DNA of 64,000 nt from Denitrificimonas halotolerans (GCF_034259425.1 NZ_JAXIVU010000005.1:88546-152545), one strand, 5' to 3'; positions 54,279 through 63,120 are shown, counted from the stretch's first letter. Numbers and translations are program-made. The notes: generated by a model not told the origin, from the letters alone.

Positions 54279-54752
54279 TTAGCAGAGTCTAGCGTCTGGA
54301 CGTAAATAAAAGGTTAAGCCTTTTAGAAATTGGCGCATCAATTGGTCACCGCACTCACGGTAGTTATGGTGCCCTGCTTTTCTAAATAACGCACTTAATT
54401 CTGGCTTAGATATTTCGAAATCGACCGAATATAAAATATCGATGAGATCTGTTTCATGCAAAGAAAAAGCCACACGTAATTTCTTTAAAATTGTATTGTT
54501 GTTGAGTGGGAGATCAGTGGTGGGTTTGGATTGTGGGCTGGGGCCACGAAGTTTCACGATGAGGTTATCTAGAAAGCCAACCATTAAAGTGTCGTCCAAC
54601 ATGATGAATGATTCATTTTCTTCGCTGGCTAAATAGCTGCGCAGTGTAGCTAGGTCCAGTTTGGGCTCAACGTTTTGCATTATATCAAGCATGGTGCTGT
54701 CGCTGTAATTTAGGGCAAAGCGCAAACTGCGCAGGACATCATTATTAAGCAT
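54279..54752 (-). CDS. DUF1456 family protein (YehS-like)
   Basis: 157 residues consisting of two DUF1456 repeats: NNDVLRSLRFALNYSDSTMLDIM and NNTILKKLRVAFSLHETDLIDIL, each followed by a LRSYLASEENESF- or LSALFRKAGHHNY-type segment. Function unknown. Start chosen at the ATG before the first repeat; 36 upstream codons overlap the neighbouring gene. It follows the pseudouridine-synthase homologue by 37 bp. Confidence 0.85.
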   Translation of the reverse strand: MLNNDVLRSLRFALNYSDSTMLDIMQNVEPKLDLATLRSYLASEENESFIMLDDTLMVGFLDNLIVKLRGPSPQSKPTTDLPLNNNTILKKLRVAFSLHETDLIDILYSVDFEISKPELSALFRKAGHHNYRECGDQLMRQFLKGLTFYLRPDARLC

Positions 54753-54789
54753 AAAGGTTCTCAAGTTACGTAAAGGAGGGGGTAAGGTA

Positions 54790-55506
54790 TTAAAATTTTT
54801 GTGTAGCGGCGCAGTAGCGCCATTGACCCAACGGCAATTTACCCATAGAAACAGCACCAATGCGGATGCGTTTCATTGCAACCACGGTGAGATCAATGCT
54901 GGCACATAAACGTTCAATGACACCTTCTGAAGGGTCTTTGAGCACCATGCGTAGCTTTTGTTCGCTCTGTAGACTGACTTTACAGCTGGGTAAACCTACA
55001 CCTTTAATCATTTGCGCGCGGCTTAAGCGTTTAAGTTTTTGTGCTTCGATGCTGCCTGTTACATCCACGATGTATTCTTGTTCAAGGCGGGTGCGGTCGT
55101 CAGTCAGTTTGCGTAAGGTACGCCAATCTTGAGTAAAGACTTGTAAACCAGAGGCGTTGGACTGCAAGGGCAACTCAGTACTTAAACGGGCAAAATGGCC
55201 TCTAAGTTGAGTGATTGAATTTGAGTCTTCAGGCCAGCGTGTATCTGGAGTCAATAAAGCCAACTGTTGTTTTAAGTTGGCTGTTGGCATGACAGGTTGA
55301 TTGAGCAGCAAGGTCACAGGTAGTAAGGGCTTTGCCACAGCGTTAGGAGCAAGCTCAACCTGTTGGTCTGTAATTGGGAATTGTGGTTCATCAATGATGG
55401 CACCGTTAACCCGTACCCAGCCACCCTCAATATAGAGTTGGGCTTCGCGGCGCGAACAGCCGATTAATTGAATTAAGTGTTTGGACAGTCGAACAGAATC
55501 AGTCAT
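54790..55506 (-). CDS. RsuA/RluF-like pseudouridine synthase homologue lacking the catalytic Asp
   Basis: 238 residues with an S4 RNA-binding domain (RLSKHLIQLIGCSRREAQLYIEGGWVRVNG) and an RsuA/RluB/RluF-type fold. At the active-site position, where the family has GRLDxxTxGLLxLT, this protein has PLQSNASGLQVFTQD, so the Asp is Gln. It may be an RNA-binding protein without synthase activity. I recall close Pseudomonas homologues with a similar NASGL motif, which would make it a subfamily trait. Start set at MTDSVRLSK, without a clear Shine-Dalgarno. Confidence 0.8.
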   Translation of the reverse strand: MTDSVRLSKHLIQLIGCSRREAQLYIEGGWVRVNGAIIDEPQFPITDQQVELAPNAVAKPLLPVTLLLNQPVMPTANLKQQLALLTPDTRWPEDSNSITQLRGHFARLSTELPLQSNASGLQVFTQDWRTLRKLTDDRTRLEQEYIVDVTGSIEAQKLKRLSRAQMIKGVGLPSCKVSLQSEQKLRMVLKDPSEGVIERLCASIDLTVVAMKRIRIGAVSMGKLPLGQWRYCAATQKF

Positions 55507-55673
55507 AAGAAAAAGCCAAGAGAGGAAGATACAGTATACTGAGTCTGGCTGTTTTATACAGCGTGTCACCACTAATATGCCACTCAGAGTTTATTGTTAG
55601 TGCCGCTCTACTTTAATCAGCGTACAATCGCCCCTTTTTACGCGTTCGCGTCTCCACTATTCAGGAATAATTT

Positions 55674-57263
55674 GTGATTTCCACCGCTAATATCACCATG
55701 CAATTTGGTGCAAAACCCCTTTTTGAAGATGTCTGTGTAAAATTTGGTAACCGTCACCGTTATGGTCTGATTGGCGCAAATGGCAGTGGCAAATCTACTT
55801 TTATGAAAATTCTGGGAGGTGACCTTGAGCCATCTTCTGGTCATGTCATGCTTGAACCAAATATTCGCTTAGGTAAATTGCGTCAAGATCAATTTGCTTA
55901 CGAAGAGTTTAGTGTGATTGATACGGTGATTATGGGGCATGAAGCGCTGTGGAAGGTGAAAGCTGAGCGAGATCGTATTTACTCTCAAATAGAAATGAGT
56001 GAAGCAGATGGAATGGCAGTGGCTGAGCTTGAAACTGAGTTTGCGGAGCTAGATGGCTACACTGCTGAATCCCGTGCAGGTGAACTATTGCTTGGGTTGG
56101 GGATAGGTGTTGAAGAGCATTTTGGCTTGATGAGTGAAGTGGCGCCCGGTTGGAAGCTGCGGGTTTTGCTTGCTCAGGCATTATTTTCAGACCCTGATGT
56201 ATTGTTGCTCGATGAGCCGACTAACCACTTGGATATCAATACCATTCGTTGGCTTGAAGGGGTGCTCAGTAGCCGTAACAGCACCATGGTGATTATTTCT
56301 CATGATAGACACTTCCTTAATAGTGTGTGTACTCATATGGCGGATTTGGACTATGGTGAAATTCGTTTGTTTCCAGGTAATTACGATGAGTACATGACAG
56401 CCGCTACGCAAATACGTGAACGTTTGCTCGGTGATAATGCTAAGAAAAAAGCACAAATTGCTGAGTTGCAAACTTTCGTCAGTCGCTTCTCGGCGAACGC
56501 CTCTAAAGCGAAACAAGCAACTAGCCGAGCACGCCTGATTGATAAGATCCAGTTGGATGAGGTCAAGCCCTCAAGCCGGGTTAGTCCATTTATTCGCTTT
56601 GATCAAGGTAAGAAACTGCACCGTCAAGCAGTCGTGTTACATGAGTTGAGTCAAGGGTTTGATGGTCAAGTCCTGTTTGAAAATCTGAATTTGCAAGTGG
56701 AAGCGGGTGAGCGTATAGCCATTCTTGGATCCAATGGTATCGGTAAGACTACCTTACTACGTACTTTAATGGGTGAGCTGCCAGCGCTGCAAGGGCATGT
56801 GAAGTGGACCGAAAGTGCAGAAATTGGCTACTTTGCCCAAGATCATGCCAGTGATTTTGCTGAGGATATGAGTTTGTTTGATTGGATGGGTCGCTGGACT
56901 CAAGATGGTGAGCAAATGATACGCGGAACTTTGGGGCGTATGTTGTTTTCTGGCGATGATATTGAAAAGTCAGTCAAGGTGATTTCAGGTGGTGAGCAAG
57001 GTCGCATGTTATTTGGCAAATTGATTTTGCAAAAACCCAATGTGTTAGTGATGGATGAGCCAACCAATCACTTGGATATGGAGTCCATTGAAGCCTTGAA
57101 CTTGGCCTTAGAAAACTATCCGGGTACTTTGATTTTTGTCAGTCATGACCGTGAGTTCGTTTCTTCATTAGCCACACGCATCATTGAACTCAGTGAACAC
57201 GGTATCAATGACTTTAATGGTACTTATGATGATTATTTGCGTAGCCAAGGGGTTGATATTTAA
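55674..57263 (+). CDS. ybiT: ABC-F family ATPase (YbiT type)
   Basis: 529 residues with two ATPase domains and no membrane part: Walker A GANGSGKSTF and GSNGIGKTTLL, Walker B VLLLDEPTNHLD and VLVMDEPTNHLD, and a linker (about 240-310) of ABC-F type. ABC-F proteins act on the ribosome's E site. GTG start with AGGA 8 nt upstream. Divergent from the pseudouridine-synthase homologue. Confidence 0.92.
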   Translation: MISTANITMQFGAKPLFEDVCVKFGNRHRYGLIGANGSGKSTFMKILGGDLEPSSGHVMLEPNIRLGKLRQDQFAYEEFSVIDTVIMGHEALWKVKAERDRIYSQIEMSEADGMAVAELETEFAELDGYTAESRAGELLLGLGIGVEEHFGLMSEVAPGWKLRVLLAQALFSDPDVLLLDEPTNHLDINTIRWLEGVLSSRNSTMVIISHDRHFLNSVCTHMADLDYGEIRLFPGNYDEYMTAATQIRERLLGDNAKKKAQIAELQTFVSRFSANASKAKQATSRARLIDKIQLDEVKPSSRVSPFIRFDQGKKLHRQAVVLHELSQGFDGQVLFENLNLQVEAGERIAILGSNGIGKTTLLRTLMGELPALQGHVKWTESAEIGYFAQDHASDFAEDMSLFDWMGRWTQDGEQMIRGTLGRMLFSGDDIEKSVKVISGGEQGRMLFGKLILQKPNVLVMDEPTNHLDMESIEALNLALENYPGTLIFVSHDREFVSSLATRIIELSEHGINDFNGTYDDYLRSQGVDI

Positions 57264-57402
57264 CCCAAGCTTAGAGCAGCCATAACACCGGAAGCCTATA
57301 CTCTCAGATCTACTGATAAGAGCAGCGATCAGTGCGCATCTAGAAAAAGTAAAGGAAAAACAGGTTAAACTACTGCGCCTGTATCTCTAGGAGAAAATGA
57401 CC

Positions 57403-57681
57403 ATGGCCAAAGCAATGGCACGGCATATTTTAGTGAAAACCAAAGAGGAAGCTGAAGCAATTAAAACACGGATCGATAAAGGCGAAGCTTTCGATAAGTT
57501 AGCACGTAAATACTCGACCTGCCCGTCTGGTAAAAAGGGTGGCGATTTGGGTGAGGTGCGTCCAGGTCAATTGGTTAAGCCTATCGAACATGTGATTTTT
57601 AAAAAACCTGTGCGTATGGTTCACGGTCCAGTTAAATCACAATTCGGTTATCACTTAGTCCATGTATTTTTTCGCGATTGA
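57403..57681 (+). CDS. ppiC: Parvulin-type peptidyl-prolyl isomerase
   Basis: 92-residue cytoplasmic parvulin: ARHILVKTKEEAEAIK, FDKLARKYSTCPSGKKGGDLGEVRPGQ and SQFGYHLVHV. ATG 57403 is 9 nt after AGGAG; ATG 57397 is too close. Single gene. Confidence 0.92.
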   Translation: MAKAMARHILVKTKEEAEAIKTRIDKGEAFDKLARKYSTCPSGKKGGDLGEVRPGQLVKPIEHVIFKKPVRMVHGPVKSQFGYHLVHVFFRD

Positions 57682-57782
57682 GCGTTGTGTATAGAGTGCT
57701 TTTCAACAACCTACCGCTGTGGCAGCGCTCAGTGCGAAAAGAGTTGAAAGACACTTTTGGCTTGATCTGTATGACGACTCCT

Positions 57783-57970
57783 CGAGTTGTGGCGTATTGT
57801 CCAGAATCGAGGCTGAAGGGCTTGCGGAGCTTGGCATAAGAGCATATGCGTGCAGTTGTGAGTGTTGTGTCCCTACGGTCGTGATATAAATGCGGCGCAG
57901 AATATTCTCGTGGTCAAGTATGACCGTCTAGTAATAAGATTCTCCGTCTTTTAGGGCGGAAGGAGGGCAT
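57783..57970 (+). pseudogene. 3' remnant of a tnpB of the copy A/B family, next to the osmC-like gene
   Basis: About 190 bp collinear with copy A: CGAGTTGTGGC, AATCGAGGCTGAAGGG, CTTGGCATAAGAG, GTGATATAAATGCGGCGCAG, AATATTCTCGTGG and a right-end-like TCCGTCTTTTAGGGCGGAAGGAGGGCAT. Codons are broken. The right-end part abuts the ATG of the osmC-like gene. Confidence 0.8.
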
Positions 57971-58414
57971 ATGGCTATTGAACATTTTCAGGCAACTGCA
58001 CACCTACAAGGTGGCACTTTGGTGAAGGTACGCTCACGTGGATTTGAGTTCACTTTAGATGAGCCAAAAGAGTTAGGTGGTACAGATACGGCAATGAACC
58101 CTGTGGAGGCACTGTTAGGTGCGCTTGGCGCTTGCCAAGCCATTGTAGCGAGTGCTTATGCCAAGCGTTTTAATGTGCAGTTGGATGATTTTTGGGTTGA
58201 ATTGGAAGGTGATTTAGATACCGATGGTTTTATGGATAAAGCCGATGTGCGTTGTGGTTATACCGATATTCGTTATACCTACCATATTAAGTCGTCTTCC
58301 ACACAAGCTAACATTGACGAGTTCGTTGCTTTCATTGGTACTAAATGCCCTGTAGGTGATAGCTTAATGCAGTCAGTGAACTTGCAATTGGTCGGTGTGG
58401 TGCATGAAAAATAA
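57971..58414 (+). CDS. OsmC family protein
   Basis: 147 residues of the OsmC/Ohr fold: FEFTLDEPKELGGTDTAMNPVEALLGALGACQA and the second Cys in TKCPVGDSLMQSV. Thiol peroxidase-like family; the two Cys are present. Its Shine-Dalgarno (GGAAGGAGG) lies within the decayed tnpB right end immediately upstream. Confidence 0.9.
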   Translation: MAIEHFQATAHLQGGTLVKVRSRGFEFTLDEPKELGGTDTAMNPVEALLGALGACQAIVASAYAKRFNVQLDDFWVELEGDLDTDGFMDKADVRCGYTDIRYTYHIKSSSTQANIDEFVAFIGTKCPVGDSLMQSVNLQLVGVVHEK

Positions 58415-58627
58415 ACTGATTGTATTGATATCTGTCAGTGAAAAAAGCTTGTAGACGAGTTTGTTTTCCCTGCATACTGGAGCTCACCACTGACACGGCT
58501 GTGTCATATTGATGTGTCCCTAGAAATACGTGCACTGCGATGATAAGTCTGTCGGTAGTGCACAACTCGCGTTGAACCACTTTGGTGGTTTGTCCGCATT
58601 TTAGGGTTACACACAAGAGGATGTGCA

Positions 58628-59855
58628 GTGGAAAACCTTCAGTTAGTGAGCATCAGCTCCGCCGTAGAAGCACTCACGCAAAGTGCCAACACCATGTTTA
58701 TTTTAGGTGGCGCCATTATGGTGCTGGCGATGCATGCCGGCTTTGCTTTTTTAGAAGTGGGTACGGTTCGTTACAAAAACCAAGTCAATGCGTTGGTTAA
58801 AATCATTACCGATTTTGGCGTTTCAACATTAGCTTATTTCTTTATTGGCTACCAAATTGCCTATGGCGTTAGCTTTTTCAGCAGTGCTGATCAGTTGCTA
58901 ATCAATAATGGTTATGAGTTGGTCAAATTCTTTTTCTTACTCACTTTTGCGGCAGCTATTCCAGCTATTGTCTCCGGTGGTATTGCTGAGCGAGCTAAGT
59001 TTTACCCTATTCTTATCGCCACTACTTTAGTTGTGGCTTTTGTTTATCCTTTTTTCGAGGGGATTATTTGGAACGGTAATCTTGGCCTTCAGAGCTGGTT
59101 TGCCGGCCGTTTTGGTGCGCCTTTCCATGACTTTGCCGGATCAGTTGTGGTGCATGCTATGGGGGGGGTGGATTGCTTTTTCCGCAATCTTATTACTTGG
59201 TGCTCGTAATGGGCGTTATCGCAATGGTCGAGTGGTAGCATTTGCACCATCGAATATCCCGTTTTTAGCTTTAGGAGCTTGGATCTTAGCTGTAGGTTGG
59301 TTTGGCTTTAATGTGATGTCAGCACAAACCTTAGATAATGTGTCGGGTCTAGTTGCAGTGAACAGTTTGATGGCGATGGTTGGCGGTACTTTGATGGCTA
59401 TGCTGCTAGGTAAAAAAGATCCGGGCTTTATCCATAATGGACCTTTAGCGGGGCTTGTTGCTGTCTGTGCGGGATCGGATGTGATGCATCCTATAGGTGC
59501 TTTAGCTGTTGGTGGCATTGCCGGTGCTTTATTTATTGGTTGTTTCTTGCTTGCTCAAAATCGTTTTCCACGCTTTGATGATGTATTAGGTGTGTGGGCA
59601 ATGCACGGTATGTGCGGTATTTGGGGGGGGATAGCGGTCGGTATCTTTGGTTTAGAAGCTTTAGGTGGACTTGGTGGTGTGAACTTTGTTGTACAGTTGC
59701 TGGGTACTTTGTTGGGTGTGATCATTGCCTTACTTGGAGGTTTTGCTGTTTATGGCGTTATTAAGCTGCTTGTGGGCCTGCGCTTGAACGCTGAGCAAGA
59801 GTTTAATGGTGCAGATTTGTCAGTACACCGCATAGGTGCTTCAAGTATGGATTAA
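58628..59855 (+). pseudogene. amtB: Ammonium transporter, split by a frameshift in a G run
   Basis: Amt/MEP/Rh channel; about 409 codons in total. The N-terminal part (ILGGAIMVLAMHAGFAFLEVGTVRYKNQ; SGGIAERAKFYPILI) runs in one frame to VVVHAMGG and then stops at 59209. The rest (WIAFSAILLLGARNGRY; AMHGMCGIWGGIAVGIFG) continues in the next frame to 59855. The break is at 59161-59168, eight G where seven would keep the frame. It could be a true null, slippage-based switching, or a sequencing error. GTG start with GAGG upstream. No glnK beside it. Confidence 0.85.
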
Positions 59856-59884
59856 GTGTGGAATCATTGCATTGTGCGCTTATC

Positions 59885-59913
59885 AAAACGGCCTAAAACC
59901 CTAGGCCGTTTTT
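59885..59913 (+). terminator. Terminator after amt
   Basis: 11-bp stem AAAACGGCCTA / TAGGCCGTTTT with a 6-base loop followed by TCTTTTT. Confidence 0.9.
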
Positions 59914-60013
59914 CTTTTTAGTTCTTGTATGAAAGGCTTTTAGTGTTTGTGCATATCAAGTTTTTCATTTTGTAGTTATGCTCATAGAGGCAAACAATAA
60001 AAGGAGTGCTCAA

Positions 60014-60250
60014 ATGACTGTAGAAGTACGTATGACTAACTTGTTTTTGCAGCTGGGACTGGATGCAAGCCCAGAAGGTGTAGCTCGATTTATTAAAGAG
60101 AATCGACTACCAGATAACGTTGGCATTATTGAAGCTGATATTTGGAGTGATGGGCAGCGTCAGATGTTGAATGAAATGTTGTGTTCCGATGGTGAGTGGG
60201 CCGTGGTGGTGGACCAACTCAGCGAAGCATTGCGAGCACCAACAGACTGA
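60014..60250 (+). CDS. DUF2789 family protein
   Basis: 78 residues: MTNLFLQLGLDASPEGVARFIKEN and FWSDGQ-like WSDGQRQMLNEML; matches DUF2789, function unknown. ATG 60014 follows AAGGAG by 7 nt; an earlier in-frame ATG lacks a Shine-Dalgarno. Its stop lies 6 bp before the inverted tnpB remnant. Confidence 0.85.
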   Translation: MTVEVRMTNLFLQLGLDASPEGVARFIKENRLPDNVGIIEADIWSDGQRQMLNEMLCSDGEWAVVVDQLSEALRAPTD

Positions 60251-60255
60251 TGATT

Positions 60256-60361
60256 TTGACATCCCCGCAGAACTAAATAGACGGTGATTCCTATAGCTCG
60301 ACTGCTGTGCTTATCTCGCAGTCGGGCGTGACACGATATCCCTATATGTCTGCTCTTTTAT
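60256..60361 (-). pseudogene. Inverted 3' remnant of a tnpB of the copy A/B family
   Basis: Read on the minus strand it has TAAAAGAGCAGAC, GTGTCACGCCC, GCGAGATAAGC, GCTATAGGAATCACCGTC and GGGGATGTCAA, in the order of the last 105 bp of copy A. Opposite in orientation to copy B, which begins right after its TTAT at 60358-60361. Confidence 0.65.
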
Positions 60362-61523
60362 CAGGGGTTTTGGGTGCAAGGATGGATAGCGAAGGGTGGG
60401 TAAGCAGCCCCTTAATCTCTTAACAGACTGCTAAAGTCTTTGCAGTATAGGTTGGTACTGGTATTGTATACAGCATGATAAAGTACACCAAAACATTAAA
60501 AGTTCGAGTACGAGATAGGCATGTGCCCTTGCTAAACCGCATGGCTCGCAGCGTCAATTTCGTTTGGAACTTTGTTCATGAATTAAGTCAACGCTCGATT
60601 AAAGAGCGTGGTGTGTTTTTGTCTGCTTTTGATATGCATCCCTACACAAAGGGCGCAGATAAAGAGCTTGGGCTGCACAGCCAAACCTTACAGTGCATCG
60701 CGGGTGAGTATGTCACACGCCGCAAGCAGTTTAATAAGGTGCGGCTGAACTGGCGCAAATCAGGCGGTGTACGCCGCTCACTGGGCTGGATACCCGTCAA
60801 TACCGGTGCAGCTCAATGGAAAAGCGGGCAGGTCTACCACAACGGCCACTATTTTAAGGTCTGGGATAGCTACGGTTTGAGCCAATATAAATTCCGCTCG
60901 GCCAGTTTCAATGAAGATGCCCGTGGCCGCTGGTACTTCAATGTAGTGGTGGAGGTGGAGGTCGAGCCAAGCAAAGGCCAAGACCGTATCGGTATTGACC
61001 TGGGTTTGACCGACACTGCCACCTGCTCGGATGGCATAAAACTGGAAGCGGGTCGCTTCTATCGTGGCCTCGAGGAAAAGTTGGCCATAGCACAACGAGC
61101 CAGAAATAAAACCCAAGTCAAAACCATTCATGCGAAAATCGCTAACCGTAGAAAAGATGCATTGCACAAGTTCAGCCGTAAGCTAATCAATCGCTGCGGT
61201 GAAATCTATGTGGGCAATGTCAGTAGCTTAAAACTCGTTAAAACCACGATGGTCAAGTCAGTGCTGGACTATAAATGCGCTCACGCAGGCATTGTTTTTA
61301 AGGAAGTTGACGAGGCATACACCACCCAAGCCTGTTCGAATTGTGGCAGCTTGCCCGAGTCGAGGCCGAAAGGTATCGCAGGACTTGGAATAAGAGAATG
61401 GACGTGCAGTGGGTGTGGTGTCGCTCACGATCGCGATATCAACGCGTCACGTAACATTCTCGCGGCCGGGCATGGTCGTCTAGCAGTAGGAATCCCCGTT
61501 CTTTAGGTCGGGAAGGATGTCAA
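60362..61523 (+). mobile_element. IS200/IS605-type tnpB element, copy B
   Basis: 1162 bp. The left end after TTAT (60358-60361) reads CAGGGGTTTTGGGTGCAAGGATGGATAGCG, a shortened version of the left end in copies A and C; the right end is CCCGTTCTTTAGGTCGGGAAGGATGTCAA. No tnpA. Probably inserted into, or next to, the inverted older remnant. Confidence 0.8.
60475..61506 (+). CDS. tnpB: TnpB-family protein, copy B, with an 11-residue internal deletion
   Basis: 343 residues, nearly identical to copy A. It keeps the RuvC-I Asp (GIDLGLTDTATCSDG), zinc cysteines (ACSNCG, WTCSGCG) and RuvC-III HDRDINASRNI, and also has Gly (YVGNVSS) at the canonical RuvC-II Glu position. After KSVLD it lacks the AGWGQLKTMLG segment found in copy A, an in-frame 33-bp loss flanked by CTGG repeats. 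That helix follows RuvC-II, so the protein is probably impaired. Confidence 0.85.
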   Translation: MIKYTKTLKVRVRDRHVPLLNRMARSVNFVWNFVHELSQRSIKERGVFLSAFDMHPYTKGADKELGLHSQTLQCIAGEYVTRRKQFNKVRLNWRKSGGVRRSLGWIPVNTGAAQWKSGQVYHNGHYFKVWDSYGLSQYKFRSASFNEDARGRWYFNVVVEVEVEPSKGQDRIGIDLGLTDTATCSDGIKLEAGRFYRGLEEKLAIAQRARNKTQVKTIHAKIANRRKDALHKFSRKLINRCGEIYVGNVSSLKLVKTTMVKSVLDYKCAHAGIVFKEVDEAYTTQACSNCGSLPESRPKGIAGLGIREWTCSGCGVAHDRDINASRNILAAGHGRLAVGIPVL

Positions 61524-61529
61524 TAGGTG

Positions 61530-61547
61530 TGATCATCGCTATGATCA
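61530..61547. promoter_or_regulatory. Palindrome upstream of exaC
   Basis: TGATCAT-CGCT-ATGATCA, perfect 7-bp arms, 53 bp before the exaC ATG and 7 bp after the copy B right end. Possible operator; no regulator can be named. Confidence 0.45.
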
Positions 61548-61599
61548 AACTCTACCTACTTTCGGTTAATGTGGGCCAATAGATAATAAGGACAATACT

Positions 61600-63120
61600 A
61601 TGATTTATGCTCAACCTGGTACTCAGGGCTCTTTACTTACCATTAAACCCCGTTATGGCAACTATATTGGTGGCAGCTTTGTTCCACCGGTCAACGGTGA
61701 ATATTTCACTAATACCACGCCTGTGACAGGAGCACCCTGTGGTGAATTTCCTCGCTCCACCGCTGAAGATGTTAATTTAGCTTTAGATGCTGCTCATGCC
61801 GCCGCGGACTCATGGGGTAAAACTTCAGCGCAAGATCGTGCCACGGTCTTATTAAAGATTGCGGACCGTATTGAGGATAACCTTGAGTTATTAGCGGTTG
61901 CTGAAACTTGGGATAATGGTAAAGCTATTCGTGAAACCTTGAATGCTGATGTACCTTTAGCGGCGGATCATTTCCGTTATTTTGCTGGGTGTATTCGTGC
62001 ACAAGAGGGTACAGCAGCTGAGATTGATGAGCATACCGCTGCTTATCACTTTCGAGAACCGTTGGGTGTGGTTGGACAAATCATTCCTTGGAACTTCCCA
62101 CTATTAATGGCCGCTTGGAAGTTGGCACCAGCACTGGCTGCGGGTAACTGTATTGTCCTTAAACCCGCTGAGCAAACTCCACTGTCTATTACGGTATTGC
62201 TCGAGTTGATTGGAGATTTAATCCCTGCAGGTGTATTGAACGTGGTGCAGGGCTATGGTCGCGAAGCGGGTGAGGCGTTAGCAACCAGTCCGCGGATCGC
62301 AAAGATCGCTTTTACAGGCTCAACTCCCGTTGGGTCTCGCATTATGCATGCAGCCGCCGACAATATTATCCCAAGCACGGTCGAGTTGGGAGGTAAGTCA
62401 CCTAATATTTTCTTTGAAGATATCATGCAGGCAGAGCCGGAGTTTATTGAAAAAGCTGCTGAAGGTTTAGTTCTTGCTTTCTTTAACCAAGGAGAAGTAT
62501 GTACTTGTCCTTCGCGAGCATTGATTCAAGAATCCATTTATGAACCGTTCATGGCTGAAGTCATGAAAAAAATCAAACAGATTCGCCGTGGTAATCCGTT
62601 GGATACAGATACTATGGTGGGGGCACAAGCATCTTTACAGCAATTTGAAAAAATCATGTCCTATATGGAAATTGCTGAAAAAGAAGGTGCAGAGCTGCTG
62701 TCTGGCGGCCAGATTGAGGAGTTGGAAGGTGATTTAGCCAAAGGGTATTACATTCAGCCAACCTTGCTTAAAGGCACGAACAATATGCGCGTCTTCCAAG
62801 AGGAAATTTTTGGCCCAGTTGTTGCCGTGACCACCTTTAAAGATGAAGCAGAAGCCCTTGAAATTGCCAACGATACAGAGTTTGGCTTAGGTGCCGGGGT
62901 TTGGACGCGTGATATCAACCGTGCTTACCGCATGGGGCGTGCTATTAAAGCTGGACGTGTTTGGACTAACTGCTATCACCGTTATCCGGCACATGCTGCT
63001 TTTGGTGGGTATAAAAAGTCGGGCGTAGGCCGTGAAACGCATAAAATGGCGCTTGACAGTTATCAGCAGACTAAAAACTTGCTGATCAGCTATGACACCA
63101 AGCCTATGGGCTTTTTCTAA
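61600..63120 (+). CDS. exaC: NAD-dependent (acet)aldehyde dehydrogenase ExaC type
   Basis: 506 residues: VGQIIPWNFPLLMAAWKLAPALAAGNCIVLKPAEQTP, TVELGGKSPNIFFED with the catalytic Glu, and the nucleophile region FFNQGEVCTCPSR. Close to the acetaldehyde dehydrogenases of ethanol oxidation (ExaC/AldB). AAGGA 8 nt before ATG. No pyrroloquinoline-quinone alcohol dehydrogenase gene is in the window, so the substrate is inferred from family only. Confidence 0.9.
   Translation: MIYAQPGTQGSLLTIKPRYGNYIGGSFVPPVNGEYFTNTTPVTGAPCGEFPRSTAEDVNLALDAAHAAADSWGKTSAQDRATVLLKIADRIEDNLELLAVAETWDNGKAIRETLNADVPLAADHFRYFAGCIRAQEGTAAEIDEHTAAYHFREPLGVVGQIIPWNFPLLMAAWKLAPALAAGNCIVLKPAEQTPLSITVLLELIGDLIPAGVLNVVQGYGREAGEALATSPRIAKIAFTGSTPVGSRIMHAAADNIIPSTVELGGKSPNIFFEDIMQAEPEFIEKAAEGLVLAFFNQGEVCTCPSRALIQESIYEPFMAEVMKKIKQIRRGNPLDTDTMVGAQASLQQFEKIMSYMEIAEKEGAELLSGGQIEELEGDLAKGYYIQPTLLKGTNNMRVFQEEIFGPVVAVTTFKDEAEALEIANDTEFGLGAGVWTRDINRAYRMGRAIKAGRVWTNCYHRYPAHAAFGGYKKSGVGRETHKMALDSYQQTKNLLISYDTKPMGFF

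Noticed and set aside
58584..58597. GG-N10-GC spacing upstream of amt as a sigma54 promoter
   Set aside because: The spacing fits, but the flanking consensus (TGGCAC...TTGC) does not match; amt regulation cannot be claimed from it.
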